Source: Marivirga lumbricoides (GTDB lineage Bacteria; Bacteroidota; Bacteroidia; Cytophagales; Cyclobacteriaceae). From it: a DNA stretch of 64,000 nucleotides. The position numbers and the translations under genes are program-made. This document shows positions 36,161-44,981 of the stretch, piece by piece. The notes under the pieces were generated by a model, which searched no databases, was not told the DNA's origin, and saw only the letters and a list, made by a program, of their open reading frames with translations. Location of the stretch: contig NZ_BMEC01000014.1 of assembly GCF_014636295.1 (NCBI RefSeq), forward strand, positions 62,001-126,000, given 5' to 3'. The first letter of the stretch is position 1. Every line of letters begins with the position of its first letter.

Positions 36161-36232
36161 TATGACTAGGTTAAAATAAACACATATTAAAACCTAAGTG
36201 GAACATGTCTCAATACAATTAGGATAGAATGT

Positions 36233-37783
36233 TTACCAGTCTATCGGTCTGTAATCTTTTAAAAACTTACCACACCAATGCTTGCCTGTGTTGATTCCAT
36301 CAAACAATGGATCGAGTACACGTGCAGCTCCATCTACAATATCAAGCGGTGGTTGAAAGTCATGAACTTCCTGCTTTTTCTTTGCTAATTCAGCCGGATC
36401 CTCATCAGTTACCCAACCCGTATCTACAGCATTCATATAAATGCCATGTTTAGCAAACTCAGAAGCTGAAGTATGGGTCATCATATTTAATGCTGCTTTT
36501 GCCATATTGGTGTGAGGATGACGATCTTCCTTGTGCCATCTATGAAACTTACCTTCCATAGCGGAAACATTGATAATATGTTTTTTACCCGTATTATCTT
36601 TCTTCATTAAATTCACTAACCTGTTGCACAAAACAAATGGGGCTACAGAATTAACCAATTGAACTTCAAGCATTTCATTTGTGTGGATTTCTCCTAACTT
36701 CAATCTCCAGCTATTGGTCTTTCTCAAATCTACCTGTTGCAAATCAGCATCCAACTTCCCTTCCGGAAAAACTTCCTCTGCACTAATAGAGTTATCAATA
36801 CTGTAGGGTATTTGAGATAATTTGGCTGATGCGCTTAATCCAATACCTAATTGTTTTCCATGCCAGCTTACCGGAATATTCTTGCTCTGTCCTTTTGAAA
36901 AGCTTTCACTTAAACTATTTAACTCCTGAAGGCAGTAATGATGATCGGATAACAAGTCCTGCACATAAGGTAGTAATTTATCATATTCCTTCTCCTCATT
37001 GGGCATTAAATGCTGGTAAAAGCCTGCAGGCCTTCTCACAGTTTGTGCTGCATTATTAATGAGAACATCCAATCTGTCGTACTGTTGCTCAATAAAGTTA
37101 CAAAAGATTTCCACGCTGGGAATATGTCTCAAATCTAAACCATGGATTTTTAGACGATGACCCCATTCTGAAAAGTCCGGTTCTTTAGCAAATCTGATGG
37201 CAGAATCGACTGGAAAACGTGTAGTAGCAATAACGGTAGCTCCTGCTTTTAACATCATTAATGTGATGTGGTAACCTATTTTTAAGCGAGATCCAGTTAC
37301 CAAAGCTACCTGACCAGTCATATCAGCCGTTTGAAAACGCTTGGCATAGTTAAAATCTGCACATTCGGGGCACATTGTGTCGTAGAAATGATGTAGTTTA
37401 GTATACATTTCTTTGCAGACATAGCAGTTTCTTGGCGAGTTCAATTCTTGAGGCTCAAGTGCCGGTTGGTCTGCCATGCTGGGAGCAATAAAAATTGTTG
37501 CCTCACGAGCACTTCTTATACCTGTATTTTTTCTTGCGTGCTTATCTTTTTCAGCAATTTTTCTTTTCTCTGCTTTTTTAGCATCCTTTTTCCTTCGGGC
37601 AAATTCTTCCCTACTAGGACGGGATAGCAAACCTGCAGCCATTAAAAGAGCTGTTCTTTTTTCTCGTGGAATTTCGAAAATTTGATTTGTATTAGCATTC
37701 AGCCTTTCTAAAATAGCGATACATTCATCTATCTTATCTTCGGTAATTTGCTTTATTTCTTCCTCAGGTTGTTGCTTTGCCAT
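36233..37783 (-). CDS. Zinc-ribbon SDR-family protein lacking the catalytic tyrosine
   Basis: The 516-residue protein starts at ATG 37783; a TTG 21 bases upstream would be before the predicted transcription start. Residues 1-110 are helical and basic. A CxxC-x14-CxxC pattern (Cys120, 123, 138, 141) suggests a zinc ribbon. A short-chain dehydrogenase domain follows: VTGSRLKIG near 163-170, NNAA at 243-246, active-site-type Asn378 and Ser407 (NVSAMEG). Where YxxxK is expected the sequence reads TNMAK, keeping Lys429 but with Thr425 in place of Tyr. An insertion of about 100 residues precedes the active-site part. NAD(P) binding is likely, classical oxidoreduction doubtful. The partner and substrate are unknown. 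Confidence 0.75.
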   Translation of the reverse strand: MAKQQPEEEIKQITEDKIDECIAILERLNANTNQIFEIPREKRTALLMAAGLLSRPSREEFARRKKDAKKAEKRKIAEKDKHARKNTGIRSAREATIFIAPSMADQPALEPQELNSPRNCYVCKEMYTKLHHFYDTMCPECADFNYAKRFQTADMTGQVALVTGSRLKIGYHITLMMLKAGATVIATTRFPVDSAIRFAKEPDFSEWGHRLKIHGLDLRHIPSVEIFCNFIEQQYDRLDVLINNAAQTVRRPAGFYQHLMPNEEKEYDKLLPYVQDLLSDHHYCLQELNSLSESFSKGQSKNIPVSWHGKQLGIGLSASAKLSQIPYSIDNSISAEEVFPEGKLDADLQQVDLRKTNSWRLKLGEIHTNEMLEVQLVNSVAPFVLCNRLVNLMKKDNTGKKHIINVSAMEGKFHRWHKEDRHPHTNMAKAALNMMTHTSASEFAKHGIYMNAVDTGWVTDEDPAELAKKKQEVHDFQPPLDIVDGAARVLDPLFDGINTGKHWCGKFLKDYRPIDW

Positions 37784-37801
37784 AAAAAATGCATTGAGCT
37801 G

Positions 37802-37809
37802 CAAAAGTA
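37802..37809 (-). promoter_or_regulatory. TACTTTTG -7 element of the SDR gene
   Basis: Fits TAnnTTTG on the minus strand. A start near 37796 leaves a leader of about 13 bases to ATG 37783, which supports that start. No good -33 element was seen. Confidence 0.4.
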
Positions 37810-37894
37810 ATACTAAATTTTATGAGAAACACACCTTTATAAAAAGCCTTCTATTATTGTGTTGTAATTAAAAAACTAAAAAATAAAGATTCTA

Positions 37895-37935
37895 AAATAG
37901 AAAAGGCTGAACCTGAAGCTCAGCCTTTTCTATTT
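37895..37935 (-). terminator. Strong terminator of the 37990 lipoprotein gene
   Basis: Sixteen base pairs (AATAGAAAAGGCTGA with its complement) close a nine-base loop. It lies 55 bases after the minus-strand lipoprotein stop. Confidence 0.85.
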
Positions 37936-37989
37936 ATTGAGGAAGGGTTTCAATTATGCTTTAACCTCATGTTTCAATTTAATTATTAA

Positions 37990-38754
37990 TTAGGCAGTCC
38001 AGTTAAAAGTTTCTACAATATTTCCCTCTTCATCGTAAAGGGTATAAGTACCAGAAGTTCCGGCTGCATTCCAAGAATAATTAGCATTGAGCACATTATC
38101 CGAGAAAGAGTTAATCTCACCAGAACCATCTGCATTGGCTATTATCTGAATTTTAGATGAATCAATTATTATATTAAATTCAAAATCTCCATTTGAGGAC
38201 TCTTCCCACTGATAGCTAAGAAGCTCTTCATTATCCATAAAACCAAACCATTTTAATGATCCTTTCATTAATTCTGCTTTGCTTTCTCTACCCTCTAATA
38301 ATTTGAAAAAACCATCACCAAAATCGTAGAAAATCTCAAATATGTAGTCGTTGGCATCTTCAGTCAGCTGATAAGCAGTTGTAAAAGTTTGTGCTCCATC
38401 ACTATAAGTCCAGGTATAAACTCTTACAGTAGCTGAACTTGCTATTCTATTATTACTTCCGGAAGTAGAAATTGGTGTAGTACTAAACACAGCCCCTTCT
38501 GGCACTTGGAAATAAGCACCGTAAGAAGCAATTGCATTTGCATTGGTCAGCCAGGTATTTATTACCATAGCATTTTCATTAGTAGAAGACTGCAATGCAG
38601 ATGGCACCTCAATAGGTGGATTTTGCATATCGAAAGCAAAAATCTCTGAGGGTTCTGCTTCTTCAGGAGCAACTTCTTCATCATTATTACAAGCAAACAT
38701 TATAATAGCCAGAAAACTATACAACGCGAATTTCAAAAAATTTAATTTCATCAT
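37990..38754 (-). CDS. Lipoprotein of unknown function, paralog A
   Basis: The 254-residue protein has a lipoprotein signal (IIMFAC, Cys22), an acidic linker, and a beta-rich domain that I cannot assign to a named family. It aligns through its whole length with the product of 43927-44697: both share QNPPI near the start, SSxNxxA, SYxxYFxVP, VYTWTY, TTAYQ, a DYxxEIFxDFG core and a C-terminal YxWNAxGTSGTYT. The C-terminal repeats with Trp/Asn/Gly recall toast-rack or other beta-sandwich surface proteins. Its promoter (38774-38805) resembles that of the paralog. The two genes flank the VWA/sigma locus. Confidence 0.8.
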   Translation of the reverse strand: MMKLNFLKFALYSFLAIIMFACNNDEEVAPEEAEPSEIFAFDMQNPPIEVPSALQSSTNENAMVINTWLTNANAIASYGAYFQVPEGAVFSTTPISTSGSNNRIASSATVRVYTWTYSDGAQTFTTAYQLTEDANDYIFEIFYDFGDGFFKLLEGRESKAELMKGSLKWFGFMDNEELLSYQWEESSNGDFEFNIIIDSSKIQIIANADGSGEINSFSDNVLNANYSWNAAGTSGTYTLYDEEGNIVETFNWTA

Positions 38755-38773
38755 GATTTAATTAAGTTATATA

Positions 38774-38805
38774 CAAAAATAATAATTTATAAATATAAAA
38801 ACAAT
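38774..38805 (-). promoter_or_regulatory. Promoter-like pair of lipoprotein paralog A
   Basis: On the minus strand ATTG (38805-38802), 20 bases and TATTTTTG (38781-38774) approximate TTTG/TAnnTTTG. Paralog B has the same ATTG with a 19-base spacer and TACTTTTG. Confidence 0.4.
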
Positions 38806-38881
38806 AAATAATATTATTCAAGTATTCAAGTCAGATTTAACACTGCGGATTTTATGTACTGTAGTTTTAACAATTGAGTTA

Positions 38882-40756
38882 TTAATCCTTAGCCAACAAT
38901 CTACCGGACTCTACTAAGTTGATAAATTCAATTCTGTAGCCATTTTCATCCTTTCCTCTGGCACCTCTGGCCAGATTCACAATCATAGGATAATCCCCTT
39001 TTTCAAGATATTCTGAGTTTTTTAATATCATGCCGAAGGTGGCTACAGCAGCAGACCATCTGAAATTATCTGATGTTTTATTTATGGCCATCACCTCATT
39101 TTCTACAGTTTTAGTTAATAATTCACTCTTTTCTCCATCCGGAGCTTTATACCTGAACTTCACTGTAAGCAATTCATTCCCAAACTGTTTTTTACTACCT
39201 TCCTCTGGTTTATCTTTCTGATACTTTAATTCATCAATAGGTTTGAAGTAACTTTCTACTCCCTTTGGTATTATTTCGTATAAAGCGGTTACAGTATGAC
39301 CAGAACCTAATTCACCGGCATCTTTTTTATCATTATTAAAATCTTCTGCCTGAAGCTTCCTGTTCTCATAACCAATCAATCGATAAGCAGTTACGTTGGC
39401 CGGATTAAATTCCACTTGTATTTTCACATCTTTAGCAATGGTAAAAAGAGTTCCTCCAAATTCATTAACCAATACTTTTTTAGCTTCCAGCATATTATCT
39501 ATATAAGCATAATTACCATTCCCTTTATCGGCAAGAATTTCCATTTTAGAATCTTTGTAGTTACCCATACCAAAACCCAATACAGTTAAAAAAACACCTT
39601 CTTTCCTCTTTTCTTCTATTAAGTCCTCCATAGCATCGTTGCTACTTGCTCCTACATTAAAATCGCCATCAGTTGCCAGAATAATCCGGTTATTTCCTTC
39701 CTTCACAAAATTGTCTTTCGCTATTTTATAAGCCAAATTTATCCCTGCGCCACCAGCTGTAGATCCTCCAGCCTGTAAATTCTGTAAAGCTTCTATTATT
39801 CTATTCTTTTCGCTTCCAGATGTTGGAGGTAAAACACATCCGGCTGCACCAGCATAAACTACTATAGAAACTTTGTCTTGTGGCCTTAGTTGATCAACCA
39901 ATAATTTAAACCCCGATTTTAAAAGTGGTAATTTATTTTGATCAGACATAGAGCCAGAAACATCTATTAAAAACACGAGGTTAGAAGCAGGTAAATTTTC
40001 TGTAGGGATGATTTTTCCCTGCAATCCAATATGAACTAACTGATGCTTTTCATTCCATGGAGCTTTGGAAACTTCTGTATTGATAGAAAAAGGATCATTA
40101 CCTTTTGGTTGCTCATAATCATAATCAAAATAATTAATCATTTCTTCAATTCTAACAGCATCAGCGGGTGGCTTTTGACCATTATTAATGAATCTGCGAA
40201 TGTTAGCATATGAAGCTGCGTCCACATCTATAGAGAAAGTGGATAAGGGGTCTTTAGTAGCTTCCTTAAAAGTATTTTCATCTATTCCTTCATATTCTTC
40301 TGTATTAACAGGTTCTTGAGGATAAACGATATTTGACATAAGCTCATAAGTCATATCTGATACCTCATCTTCTTTTTTTGATCTAGATTTAAAAGTGATA
40401 CCACTGACTTTACCTTTTAAGCCTGAAGTTACTACTACTTCAGAAAGCTGCGCAACATCCGTCTGCATTTGTACATCAATCACTCTTTTGGTTCCTACAC
40501 TTATTTCTTGCTTTTGCATTCCAATAAAGGAGAAAACTAAAACTGCATCTTGATGACTAAAAGTAATGGAATAAAGGCCGTTTAAATCTGTCATCACTCC
40601 AATATTGGAACCTTTTAAAAGGACATTTACACCAGGTAAAGATTCTCCGCTACTGGCATCAGTGACTTTTCCAGTGACTGTAACTGACTGTACATTTGCT
40701 ATTGAAGCACTTATAAGCAATAGACTAAACAATAAAATTCCTGCTAATTTTTTCAT
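38882..40756 (-). CDS. VWA (YfbK-like) protein with SusC-like N-terminal module
   Basis: The 624-residue protein has a signal peptide (about 1-22), a CarboxypepD_reg-like beta domain (residues 26-100, TGKVTDASSGESLPGVNVLL), then QLSEVVVTSGLKGKVSGI (103-120), which copies the TonB-box and plug start of SusC-type receptors. The remainder is the YfbK-type arrangement: a helical spacer with PLSTFSIDVDAASYANIRRF, a VWA domain with MIDAS motif DVSGS (265-269), and a C-terminal DUF3520-like part (residues about 480-624). VWA domains bind protein partners through a metal ion. It is divergent from the sigma and anti-sigma genes 150 bases away, and the anti-sigma-like protein contains the same N-terminal module. 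A direct signalling link is inferred. Confidence 0.87.
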   Translation of the reverse strand: MKKLAGILLFSLLLISASIANVQSVTVTGKVTDASSGESLPGVNVLLKGSNIGVMTDLNGLYSITFSHQDAVLVFSFIGMQKQEISVGTKRVIDVQMQTDVAQLSEVVVTSGLKGKVSGITFKSRSKKEDEVSDMTYELMSNIVYPQEPVNTEEYEGIDENTFKEATKDPLSTFSIDVDAASYANIRRFINNGQKPPADAVRIEEMINYFDYDYEQPKGNDPFSINTEVSKAPWNEKHQLVHIGLQGKIIPTENLPASNLVFLIDVSGSMSDQNKLPLLKSGFKLLVDQLRPQDKVSIVVYAGAAGCVLPPTSGSEKNRIIEALQNLQAGGSTAGGAGINLAYKIAKDNFVKEGNNRIILATDGDFNVGASSNDAMEDLIEEKRKEGVFLTVLGFGMGNYKDSKMEILADKGNGNYAYIDNMLEAKKVLVNEFGGTLFTIAKDVKIQVEFNPANVTAYRLIGYENRKLQAEDFNNDKKDAGELGSGHTVTALYEIIPKGVESYFKPIDELKYQKDKPEEGSKKQFGNELLTVKFRYKAPDGEKSELLTKTVENEVMAINKTSDNFRWSAAVATFGMILKNSEYLEKGDYPMIVNLARGARGKDENGYRIEFINLVESGRLLAKD

Positions 40757-40839
40757 GTTATTTTAGTTTAAGTAGAACATATGCAGGTAGGATGCAACCA
40801 TTTTAGATATTCCATAAAAATTTTTGCTTTTTTTTGATA

Positions 40840-40855
40840 AGCTTGTAATCAAGCT
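40840..40855. promoter_or_regulatory. Inverted repeat in the divergent VWA/sigma intergenic region
   Basis: AGCTTG and CAAGCT flank TAAT, a perfect six-base inverted repeat, in the 151 bases between the two divergent starts. It could be an operator or a chance palindrome. No classical -7 element for either gene was seen here, as would fit an ECF-dependent promoter. Confidence 0.3.
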
Positions 40856-40907
40856 AATGATAACTTAGATTTTCCAAATAACAGAGTATCTTAGAGCATT
40901 ATAAAAT

Positions 40908-41486
40908 TTGGAATTGGCCGGTAACAATACAGATATAGATGAGGAAAAAGAGCTGATCAGGCAATTCAGGAAGACTAATGATCTTAACCTGCTGGGAAAG
41001 GTGTATGCTCCATACATGCATCTTGTTTACGGTGTATGTTTAAAATATTTTAAAAATCGGGAACAATCGCAGGACGCAGTAATGGCAATTTTTGAAGAAC
41101 TCATTATTAAGCTCCCCAAATTTGAGGTTGAAAATTTTAAAAGCTGGTTATACGTGCTTAGTAAAAATCACTGCCTCATGGAACTAAGAAAGCAAAAAAA
41201 TCATACTTCAGAAAATATTGATAACATTCCCCAATATTTTATGGAAACAAGTCATCAATTGCATCATGAAGATGGCAGAATACGTCATGAAGATAACTTA
41301 GAAAGGCTAAATCTCTGTATCTCAAAATTGAAATCAGAACAAAAGCTTTGTGTAGAATTGTTTTACCTTGAAAAGAAAAGTTATACTGAAATACAGGAAA
41401 TTACTGCCTTTGACTTGAAAAAAGTAAAAAGCTATATCCAGAATGGCAAGCGTAATTTAAAATTGTGTATGGATCAAAGTGAATAA
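40908..41486 (+). CDS. ECF-type RNA polymerase sigma factor
   Basis: The 192-residue protein has region 2 (YMHLVYGVCLKYFKNREQSQDAVMAIFEELIIKLP, with the typical NREQSQD turn) and region 4 (EQKLCVELFYLEKKSYTEIQEITAFDLKKVKSYIQNGKRNLK). Spacing is that of ECF sigma factors. The start is set at TTG 40908, since no ATG lies before the first conserved residues; a second TTG six bases on is an alternative. It ends eight bases inside the next gene, so the two are coupled, as is normal for a sigma/anti-sigma pair. It probably transcribes its own operon and the divergent VWA gene. Confidence 0.9.
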   Translation: MELAGNNTDIDEEKELIRQFRKTNDLNLLGKVYAPYMHLVYGVCLKYFKNREQSQDAVMAIFEELIIKLPKFEVENFKSWLYVLSKNHCLMELRKQKNHTSENIDNIPQYFMETSHQLHHEDGRIRHEDNLERLNLCISKLKSEQKLCVELFYLEKKSYTEIQEITAFDLKKVKSYIQNGKRNLKLCMDQSE

Positions 41487-42819
41487 AAACAAAAACCATA
41501 TTGAACCTTTGAAAGAGCTAAACCCAGAGCTAATGAAAGCTTATGTAGCAGGAAGCCTATCGGCTGAAGAGCAACATCAAGTAGAAAAATTTCTGCTGGA
41601 TAACCCTTTTGAAGCTGAAGCCATGGAGGGATATTTAGAACAAACTTCTTCACTTAATGATCTAGCACTTCTGAACAAGAGATTAAAAGAGCGCATAGAA
41701 AAAACTGAAGAAGATTTAAAAATAGTTCCGATATGGAGAAAAGTGCTTCCCTACGCAGCTGTTTTCTCATTGCTTATAATGGCAACAATTATTGGCACAG
41801 TACTTATAAGTCAGCAAGAAGAAATAAAACCCATTAGCCTCCAAAATAACGACAGATTATTGGACGAGGATGAAAGTTTAAAACCTCCTGCACCAACAAT
41901 TGCTGAAGCAAAAGAAGAAATAAAAGAGGAAGAGCCATTGGTTTCAAATAACGATACTACAAACGAAAAAAATAAAGTGGCTGAGCAAGATAAACCTGAA
42001 ATGGAGACTTTAGCTACTAAAGAGCCTGAGAATTCTTTATTAGCGCAAGATGCGCCAAAGGAATTAATTTTGAAAGAAAACATATCTGAACAACTTCAAG
42101 GAAAAGTTGCCGGTGTTGCTACAGACAAAGAAACACGGAATGAAGATGAAATTATATCTCCAGATCAGCCTGTACCTGCTGAAATAATCACTTCAAGTTT
42201 AAAAGCGAGATCCAAAAAAGCAATATCTGACGGAACTATAGTAATAAAAGGAAAGGTATTGGATGCCGAAACAGGGGAAGGCTTACCAGGAGTAAATATT
42301 TTTGTTAAAAATAAATCTATTGGAGTGAATTCTGACCTGGAAGGAAACTTTGAAATAACTGCAGGTCCGGAAGATATTCTTGTAGCCACATTTATTGGAA
42401 TGGAGAAAGAAGAAATTGCTGTTGGAGGAAAATCAGAAATTGAAATTGAGCTCTATAGCGATGTAGCTCAATTAAGTGAAGTGGTGGTTACAGGATATAG
42501 CACACAAAAGCAAACTGATGATACCTATCAGGCAGCAAGTCCTGTAGGTGGCTTTTCGAGTTTCAACGATTATATAGAAGAGAACCTTCAGTACCCAAAG
42601 GAAGCAAAAGAAAATAAAATGGAAGGCAAAGTAGTACTGAAGGTTTTTATAAGTAGTACTGGCTCTATTAAAAATATAGAAGTAACTAAAAGTCTTGGGG
42701 AGGAATTCGACAAAGAAGCTATCAGGTTGATTGAAGAAGGTCCAAAATGGCTACCTGCCAAAAGAGGTGAGCAATCTGTTGAATCAACTAAAAGAATCAG
42801 GATAAAATTTAAGCTATGA
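41479..42819 (+). CDS. Anti-sigma-like protein fused to CarboxypepD_reg-like and TonB C-terminal domains
   Basis: The 446 residues show a cytoplasmic helical segment resembling anti-sigma proteins (NPELMKAYVAGSLSAEEQ, residues 15-32), one membrane helix (88-111), a long acidic linker, EQLQGKVAGV (204-213, like the SusC plug), a CarboxypepD_reg-like domain (about 256-325, GKVLDAETGEGLPGVNI), QLSEVVVTGY (331-340, like a TonB-box region) and a TonB C-terminal domain (about 365-446, NLQYPKEAKE...). It starts at GTG 41479, overlapping the sigma gene by eight bases. Expected role: hold the sigma factor inactive and sense a periplasmic partner. The combination of all these parts is unusual; no zinc-binding HxxxCxxC motif was seen in the N-terminus. 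Confidence 0.8.
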   Translation: MNKNKNHIEPLKELNPELMKAYVAGSLSAEEQHQVEKFLLDNPFEAEAMEGYLEQTSSLNDLALLNKRLKERIEKTEEDLKIVPIWRKVLPYAAVFSLLIMATIIGTVLISQQEEIKPISLQNNDRLLDEDESLKPPAPTIAEAKEEIKEEEPLVSNNDTTNEKNKVAEQDKPEMETLATKEPENSLLAQDAPKELILKENISEQLQGKVAGVATDKETRNEDEIISPDQPVPAEIITSSLKARSKKAISDGTIVIKGKVLDAETGEGLPGVNIFVKNKSIGVNSDLEGNFEITAGPEDILVATFIGMEKEEIAVGGKSEIEIELYSDVAQLSEVVVTGYSTQKQTDDTYQAASPVGGFSSFNDYIEENLQYPKEAKENKMEGKVVLKVFISSTGSIKNIEVTKSLGEEFDKEAIRLIEEGPKWLPAKRGEQSVESTKRIRIKFKL

Positions 42820-42999
42820 TCTTTTTTAGTTATAAAATCCATATATCTTCTTTTGGTAAAATCTTTTATAAAACCTCCTCGTTCTCATAAAATCTAATTA
42901 GGATAAATTGAAGGCCTTTTGTTTTAATTAATTTATTTTTAGTATCGCAAAATATATTTAGAAAGCCCCACTGGCTTTTAATTCAAAAAATAACCGCTT

Positions 43000-43893
43000 A
43001 TGAAATTTGGCAGTGTAGAAAACCCTGAATTAGTTGACTTTACTCTTCCTAAAGATCACCCGGACACAGAAAAAGTATTAAAAGAGAAGGGAGGAAGCCT
43101 GGATGAAATCTATGTGGGCTGTGCTAAATGGAATAAGCAGGATTTAAAAGCTTTTTACCCCAGAGGCACTAAAGATGAATTGGCCTATTATAGCCAGCAG
43201 TTTAACTCTATTGAGCTTAATGCAACGTTTTACAATAATTACGGATCCGACCAAATTCAAAAGTGGACTGAGAAAGTACCTGTGGATTTCCGGTTCTTTC
43301 CGAAAGTAAATAACTATATCAGCCATATAAAAAGGCTTAATGAAATAGAAATGCCATTGGAGGAATTCTGCACTAACATCAGAAGTTTTGATAAAAAACT
43401 AGGCATGGCATTTCTTCAGCTACATGATAATTTCGGCCCTAAAAATAAGGACAGACTGGAAGAGTTTCTTAAGCTTTGGCATGCGGATCTCCCTTTAGCA
43501 GTAGAGCTCCGGAATACTGCCTGGTTTAATGAGGAAGGACAAGCGGAATGGGTATATGATCTATTTGAGTATTATAATGTCGCTAACATTATAGCTGACA
43601 CTGCCGGAAGAAGAGATTTACTGCACATGAGACTTACCTCTCCGGTAGCTTTTGTTCGTTATGTAGGTGCCAACCATGAGAGTGATTATCAAAGGCTGGA
43701 TGATTGGATAGAGAGAATCAAAGAATGGAAAACCCAAGGCTTGCAAAAGCTTTACTTCTTTGTTCACCAGAACTTAGAGAAAGCTTCACCTTATTTATCC
43801 GCTTATTTTATAGAAAATTTGAACAAAGCTGTGGGAAGTGAATTAATTCCGCCTACCCTACCAGAAGATTTATTCAGCGGCAAAAAATATTGA
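43000..43893 (+). CDS. DUF72 (YecE-like) family protein
   Basis: The 297-residue soluble protein belongs to DUF72: GCAKWNKQDLKAFYP near the start, the QFNSIELNATFYN strand, FFPKVNNYISH and VELRNTAWF. The fold is a TIM-like barrel of unknown reaction, though some members sit with Fe-S or DNA repair genes. It starts at ATG 43000 and stands alone, downstream of the anti-sigma gene (180-base gap) and convergent with lipoprotein paralog B. No terminator was clear in the 33-base gap between the convergent stops. Confidence 0.92.
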   Translation: MKFGSVENPELVDFTLPKDHPDTEKVLKEKGGSLDEIYVGCAKWNKQDLKAFYPRGTKDELAYYSQQFNSIELNATFYNNYGSDQIQKWTEKVPVDFRFFPKVNNYISHIKRLNEIEMPLEEFCTNIRSFDKKLGMAFLQLHDNFGPKNKDRLEEFLKLWHADLPLAVELRNTAWFNEEGQAEWVYDLFEYYNVANIIADTAGRRDLLHMRLTSPVAFVRYVGANHESDYQRLDDWIERIKEWKTQGLQKLYFFVHQNLEKASPYLSAYFIENLNKAVGSELIPPTLPEDLFSGKKY

Positions 43894-43926
43894 TTACAAA
43901 TAGGTATATCAAATTTGAGCATACAA

Positions 43927-44697
43927 TTACCAGGTGCCTGAATCCACTTGATTACCTTGAGCATCGTAATTGGTATAGGTACCTGATGTACCAGAAGCAT
44001 TCCAGGTATAATCAGCATTTTTAAACCCTTGCGAATAAATATTAAGAGCACCTGAATTATCAGGATTTTTTGTGATTTCAATTGTGTTGTAAAACCCGAA
44101 TAATTTGAAATTCAATACCCTGAGGTCTGATTCTGCCCATTCATAATTTAGTTCAGTATCAAACTCATTAAATCCTTTGAAGCTTAATTCACCATTTTTG
44201 GTATCGGTAATGCTTTCTTTACCTTCTAAAGTTTTAACTAACCCCTCTTCTTCCCCAAAATCAAAAAAGATCTCGTACAAATAATCATCCCCGGTATTTA
44301 CTATTTGATAAGCGGTAGTAACAAACTGGTTGCCATTATTGTATGTCCAGGTATAAACTGTTACATCATTTGCTGCCGATATATTATTTTCTGATCCATG
44401 AACAGGTGTATGGCTTACCTGAGCATCATCAGGAACATTAAAATATGTTGCATAGGAAGTGATTCCATTTGCCTGCCGAAGAAAACCAGTAATTGCTATG
44501 GCATGATCATTTTGAGAACTTGACAGTGCCGCAGGAATATTTATAGGAGGATTTTGAGCACTAAAAACTAAAGCAACGATGGGGGTTTCATTTTCTTCAG
44601 GATTTCCTACTTCATTTTCATCTTCACCACAAGAAACAAGCAATATAATAGACAAGCTACTTACTATTAAATACCTTGAAAGCGCAATATAATTCAT
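43927..44697 (-). CDS. Lipoprotein of unknown function, paralog B
   Basis: The 256-residue protein has a lipoprotein signal (ILLVSC, Cys23) and the same beta-rich domain as the product of 37990-38754; positions of the shared motifs (QNPPI, SYxxYFNVP, VYTWTYNNG, TTAYQ, YEIFFDFG, YTWNASGTSGTYT) are collinear. The two share perhaps 40 percent of residues by eye, so the duplication is old. No enzyme motif is present. It is convergent with the DUF72 gene and has its own promoter-like element. Confidence 0.8.
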   Translation of the reverse strand: MNYIALSRYLIVSSLSIILLVSCGEDENEVGNPEENETPIVALVFSAQNPPINIPAALSSSQNDHAIAITGFLRQANGITSYATYFNVPDDAQVSHTPVHGSENNISAANDVTVYTWTYNNGNQFVTTAYQIVNTGDDYLYEIFFDFGEEEGLVKTLEGKESITDTKNGELSFKGFNEFDTELNYEWAESDLRVLNFKLFGFYNTIEITKNPDNSGALNIYSQGFKNADYTWNASGTSGTYTNYDAQGNQVDSGTW

Positions 44698-44719
44698 TCT
44701 GAACTTAATTATTTTATAA

Positions 44720-44750
44720 CAAAAGTAAGTAAAACATCTTATTTTTCAAT
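44720..44750 (-). promoter_or_regulatory. Promoter-like pair of lipoprotein paralog B
   Basis: On the minus strand ATTG (44750-44747), 19 bases and TACTTTTG (44727-44720), leaving a leader of about 17 bases to ATG 44697. The arrangement matches that of paralog A. Confidence 0.45.
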
Positions 44751-44981
44751 TAACACCTAGTCTCAACAAGCATTTTAACCACTTTACCTTCCTCAATATA
44801 AGAGAATTAACTCAATCACAAGCTAATTAGAACAGAATTAGTTCTTTAATTATTTTAAAAATCAGTAACATGTTTTATATAAATATCCCCAAAAGCTTTA
44901 TAAAATAATGCTTGAAAGCCGCGAAGGTAATCCCCATCATATTCTGCTACTTTGCAAGAAGTATTCAATTTGCAGCATAAA

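Noticed and set aside
36169-36198. TAGGTT/AACCTA repeat after the SDR gene
   Set aside because: Only six base pairs over a long loop and no T tract on the minus strand, so not a terminator.
44698-44981. Search for a tRNA or structured RNA between paralog B and addB
   Set aside because: Short repeats such as AGAAC/GTTCT occur, but no cloverleaf or strong hairpin; left unassigned.
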